From positions 1-8,829 of the forward strand of contig CAJCHQ010000119.1 of NCBI GenBank assembly GCA_903970295.1: DNA of 8,829 nucleotides, read 5' to 3'. The notes under the pieces were generated by a model. That model was not told where the DNA came from, did not search any database, and saw only the letters and a list, made by a program, of their open reading frames with translations. Made by a program: the position numbers and the translations under genes. Position 1 is the stretch's first letter. Each line of letters starts with the position of its first letter. Source of the DNA: Bryobacterales bacterium (lineage in GTDB: Bacteria; Cyanobacteriota; Vampirovibrionia; Obscuribacterales; Obscuribacteraceae). Positions 6,363 through 8,829 of this stretch are shown in pieces.

Positions 6363-7823
6363 ATGTTATTCAAAAGTATACAGGCGCCCCTGGCACTGGT
6401 TTTGTTGTTGTCCACCGCCTCTTTCGCTATTCCTGCGCAGGCGACAGACTATCTAGTTAATACCGTCAGAGGTGTCCTCGATACGAGCGGCAGAATCATT
6501 CAGGGTACGGTGACCGCAAGTGGTGATATCGTCGATACTTCGGGGCGCGTTATCGGACACGCGGTAGTCGGCTCACTCGATGCCACGGGGACAATTTTTG
6601 ATCCTTCCGGTCGGACCATCACTCGCGTCTATTCAACGACCTCTACACCGCAAACGACGACGGTTTACACGACAGCATCTTCAGCACCACCGGTAGTTCT
6701 GACCGACACACTGGCGACTGTGATTGACGATCGACGCCTGGAATTAGCCAAGATGATCGAAGTGGCCTATTCCAGTGGCAGCATTTCTGCCTATGACGCT
6801 GGTGAGTTTCGCCGTTCTCTCGCACGCATTGAAAGCGCAGAGCTCTCAGACAAAGCATCGGGTGGAGTATTCGCCTACGAAGAAGCGTCGGATGTAGCCC
6901 GTGACCTCGACTCACTCGCTCTCAAGGTAGCGAGTGCCTCGCGACTGTCCCCCATGTCGCCTTTGATCGTCGTCGATCAATCCGGTGCTGTGAGATTCAA
7001 TGTCTCGCCATCCGGATACTTCGTCACTACTTCATCACCGATCGTCTCTACAACTACAACTGTGGCGACAGTTCCGACTGCTGCTGCGACACAGACAACG
7101 GTGACGCGATCGGTTGCCAGCGATGGCTCGACAGTCACACGCACGACCGAGACTCCCGCTTATCCTAACCGGGTAGTTGAAGAGACCAGAACGACAACAA
7201 CTACAAGCCCTGGCACTGTGATCAGTACCCCGACAACCTCAACCACAGTGACCACAAATTCACCGGTGGTATATGTGCAGACAATCGCGCCGGCACTCTA
7301 TGTTACGACTCTGGATACGCGGCGATCGGATCTCTACAAATTGATCATCGAGGCTCGTAAGAAGGGAGCACTTTCTCAAACTCAAGCCGACCTGATGCTC
7401 TCTGAACTCGATCGCGTGCAGCGCGAGACAAATTCATCGCTCAGCTACGGTCGAGCGGTACTTTTAGCCAGAGACCTGGACATGGTTGGTGCGCAAGTGG
7501 CCCTGGTAGTACCAGCAGTGCCGCAACCAATCATTGCCGGTAGCCATCTAACTATCTCTAACGGTCAGTTGCTGACCATGGATGACGTTGCGGTGAGACG
7601 TTCTGACCTGGAAGGGCGAATCGCTAAAGATTATCTTGCTGGTCGTCTCTCGCGCAATCGCGCTGACGAATTGCGCGCCCGCATGAACTCAATCGACCTG
7701 ATGGAAGCTAATTTCCGCCAACATGGGGGCGACTTGACCTTGAAGGAAAGTCGAGTTCTATACAGCAACTATGACAAAGTTGCCTCGGATCTCGATAAAT
7801 TCGCCGGCAAGGAAAATCAATAA
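6363..7823 (+). CDS. Exported Thr-rich protein with three helical repeats and N-terminal D-x-S-G-R repeats
   Basis: 486 residues, family not recognised. A Sec signal peptide ends at AIPAQA, with likely cleavage after Ala27. Next come short beta-type repeats with DTSGR at 40-44, DTSGR at 58-62 and DPSGR at 80-84, each followed by a hydrophobic strand. Three helical units then follow at about 122-191, 318-381 and 410-482. Each opens with an RR/RRSDL helix, has a G-x-[IL]-S turn and an Ala-rich helix, and closes with a D-L-D signature (181-183, 371-373, 476-478). Thr/Ser-rich linkers (about 89-108 and 222-303) separate the first parts and could be extended or glycosylated. There is no second membrane span, no LPxTG and no autotransporter barrel, so it is probably periplasmic or surface-associated. 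It has its own Shine-Dalgarno and a strong terminator, so it is monocistronic. It is divergent from the small exported pair. The helical units could bind a ligand or partner, but no metal site or active site is evident. Confidence 0.88.
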   Translation: MLFKSIQAPLALVLLLSTASFAIPAQATDYLVNTVRGVLDTSGRIIQGTVTASGDIVDTSGRVIGHAVVGSLDATGTIFDPSGRTITRVYSTTSTPQTTTVYTTASSAPPVVLTDTLATVIDDRRLELAKMIEVAYSSGSISAYDAGEFRRSLARIESAELSDKASGGVFAYEEASDVARDLDSLALKVASASRLSPMSPLIVVDQSGAVRFNVSPSGYFVTTSSPIVSTTTTVATVPTAAATQTTVTRSVASDGSTVTRTTETPAYPNRVVEETRTTTTTSPGTVISTPTTSTTVTTNSPVVYVQTIAPALYVTTLDTRRSDLYKLIIEARKKGALSQTQADLMLSELDRVQRETNSSLSYGRAVLLARDLDMVGAQVALVVPAVPQPIIAGSHLTISNGQLLTMDDVAVRRSDLEGRIAKDYLAGRLSRNRADELRARMNSIDLMEANFRQHGGDLTLKESRVLYSNYDKVASDLDKFAGKENQ

Positions 7824-7854
7824 CGACGGCGTTATCCAATCGAACCTTCGAATT

Positions 7855-7893
7855 ACCGGTCGATCACGCAAAAGCGTTTCGGCCGGTTTTTTT
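7855..7893 (+). terminator. Rho-independent terminator of the repeat protein gene
   Basis: An ACCGGTCGA...CGC arm pairs with GCG...CGGCCGGT around an AAAA loop (7870-7873), with one G-T pair and a small internal loop. Seven T residues follow at 7887-7893. It begins 31 bp after the stop codon. The opposite strand has no T-run after the hairpin, so it acts only for the plus-strand gene. Confidence 0.88.
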
Positions 7894-7936
7894 AGCGCCT
7901 GTCAGCGGCGGACAGAGCAACATTTAAAAAGTTAAA

Positions 7937-8455
7937 CTAGCTACTGGCGTCGCCATCCATTGGATTCAAATCCAAAGGAGTCTGTTGGTAACGTCTCAGC
8001 ACCATCAGCAGTGCGTGAATTAGAAAACCAGCATAGACAGCAGGCACCATTGTCCAGGTCAAATCGTTATCAAAAGGGATGTTGTATCTCAAGATTAACC
8101 AGAAACCCAAAACAATCGCCATCGCCACAACAATTGATGTGATTCTTCGGCCAGTCGTTTGCGGTGGTTCTGGCGGTAAAGCATCGGGAATACCGGCGTC
8201 AGCCGAGATGAACACGAGGACTCCGCAAGTTTTGGCGGTGAGGATGAAGACAAAGGCCAGGTATAAAGCTAAGAGCGCCCGCTGGCCAACGATTTGCTGA
8301 ACGCCGTTCAAGTCACCGGCAACTAATCGACTCAGCGTTGTCAGCTTCAGGGCTAGAAACAAGCACAAACCATTGACGCCCAATACAAACGCCAGGTCTT
8401 GCCGAGCAAAGGAACGCACGGCTGTGGCTATTCGGATTTTTGTGCGTTGTTGCAT
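7937..8455 (-). CDS. Four-span membrane protein of unknown function, downstream of acetolactate decarboxylase
   Basis: 172 residues, family not recognised. A basic N-terminus (residues 1-18) precedes four probable membrane helices at about 21-41, 60-84, 105-123 and 135-153. A Pro-rich loop (LPPEPPQTTGRR, 93-104) lies between helices 2 and 3, and the C-terminus is polar and acidic. With the basic ends of helices 1 and 3 and the RR after helix 4 in the cytoplasm, both termini would be inside. No channel, transporter or enzyme motif is seen. The ATG at 8455 lies 13 bp after the stop of the acetolactate decarboxylase gene. No Shine-Dalgarno is visible in that gap, so translation may be coupled to the upstream gene. 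The gene converges with the repeat protein gene, and no terminator of its own is obvious. Confidence 0.75.
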   Translation of the reverse strand: MQQRTKIRIATAVRSFARQDLAFVLGVNGLCLFLALKLTTLSRLVAGDLNGVQQIVGQRALLALYLAFVFILTAKTCGVLVFISADAGIPDALPPEPPQTTGRRITSIVVAMAIVLGFWLILRYNIPFDNDLTWTMVPAVYAGFLIHALLMVLRRYQQTPLDLNPMDGDASS

Positions 8456-8468
8456 GTTTTCGACAAGA

Positions 8469-8829
8469 TTAAAATCCGCCTTCTACCTTTTCTATTTCAT
8501 TTGTATCACTTTTCTCCAGATCAGCCTTCAAAAAATCGTCTTCGTCCGGCAACTCCAGATGAAAGTGGCTGCTGTGATCAAGTTCTATATGACCGTTAGT
8601 GATATTGCCGTCGAGCACATGTCCGCCATTGTCTCGAGCGGCATTAATAAAATGCAGATGGTAGCCGGCCACAGACATACCCTGGGTGTAACAAGGGAAT
8701 CTGAATCCGGCAATCGTGCCAGCGACATCGTGATACTCATGCATGGGTTGATCTTTAACCAATTCCAACATCGGCTTGTAGGGCTTTTCTTGGCGGGGCA
8801 CCGTGCGCACTTTCAAATACTTAAAAGTG
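8469..8829 (-). CDS. budA: Alpha-acetolactate decarboxylase, C-terminal 119 residues (5' end outside window)
   Basis: This zinc enzyme decarboxylates 2-acetolactate to acetoin, the step that diverts pyruvate into acetoin/butanediol fermentation and away from valine and leucine synthesis. The frame is open to the right edge, so the start and N-terminal half are missing; family members have about 230-290 residues. In fragment numbering, TFKYLKVRTVPRQ opens it, GYHLHFINAARDNGGHVLD holds His57, His59 and His70, and HFHLELPDEDDF leads to the KVEGGF end. Spacing of the three His, Arg8 and Glu116 matches the His194, His196, His207, Arg145 and Glu253 that I recall for the Brevibacillus brevis enzyme, so this part of the active site is complete. 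A TTG at 8816 is inside the gene, not its start, because conserved TFKY precedes it. It probably heads an operon with the membrane protein 13 bp downstream. Confidence 0.95.
   Translation of the reverse strand, partial: TFKYLKVRTVPRQEKPYKPMLELVKDQPMHEYHDVAGTIAGFRFPCYTQGMSVAGYHLHFINAARDNGGHVLDGNITNGHIELDHSSHFHLELPDEDDFLKADLEKSDTNEIEKVEGGF

Noticed and set aside
7896..7918. CTGTC/GACAG hairpin as terminator for the membrane protein gene
   Set aside because: Only 5 bp of stem, and on the minus strand it is followed by GCGCTAAAAAAA, not by T residues.

Overview
The window looks like an ordinary chromosomal stretch of a Gram-negative-type bacterium at roughly 50% GC. It carries two central-metabolism enzymes cut by the window edges, a class A cell-wall synthase, a small thioesterase, and a block of exported proteins of unknown function. 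There is no phage, transposon, CRISPR array, tRNA or rRNA that I can see. A non-photosynthetic relative of cyanobacteria (Obscuribacter/Melainabacteria-like) is a guess, based on a PEP carboxylase with a long N-terminal half and on Thr-rich exported proteins with helical repeats. No marker in the window proves it.

Layout. 1-1679 (minus): N-terminal 559 residues of phosphoenolpyruvate carboxylase (ppc), running off the left edge. 1680-1735: 56-bp divergent intergenic region. 1736-4060 (plus): bifunctional class A penicillin-binding protein. 4061-4402: about 340 bp with no convincing gene. 4403-4858 (minus): PaaI-type hotdog thioesterase, with a bulged hairpin in its leader. 5045-5422 and 5437-5865 (minus): a two-gene unit of small exported proteins that share a C-terminal motif. 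5990-6184 (minus): a doubtful small membrane ORF. 6363-7823 (plus): a 486-residue exported Thr-rich protein with two kinds of internal repeat, ended by a strong intrinsic terminator. 7937-8455 (minus): a four-helix membrane protein of unknown role. 8469-8829 (minus): C-terminal 119 residues of alpha-acetolactate decarboxylase, running off the right edge, 13 bp upstream of the membrane-protein gene and probably co-transcribed with it.

How it fits together. PEP carboxylase (anaplerotic oxaloacetate) and acetolactate decarboxylase (acetoin formation from pyruvate) sit at opposite ends and are probably not linked. The middle holds envelope functions: peptidoglycan synthesis and three exported proteins, with the small pair and the large repeat protein transcribed divergently. 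The least-described part is this 5.0-7.8 kb block. Its members are recognisable only by signal peptides and internal repeats.
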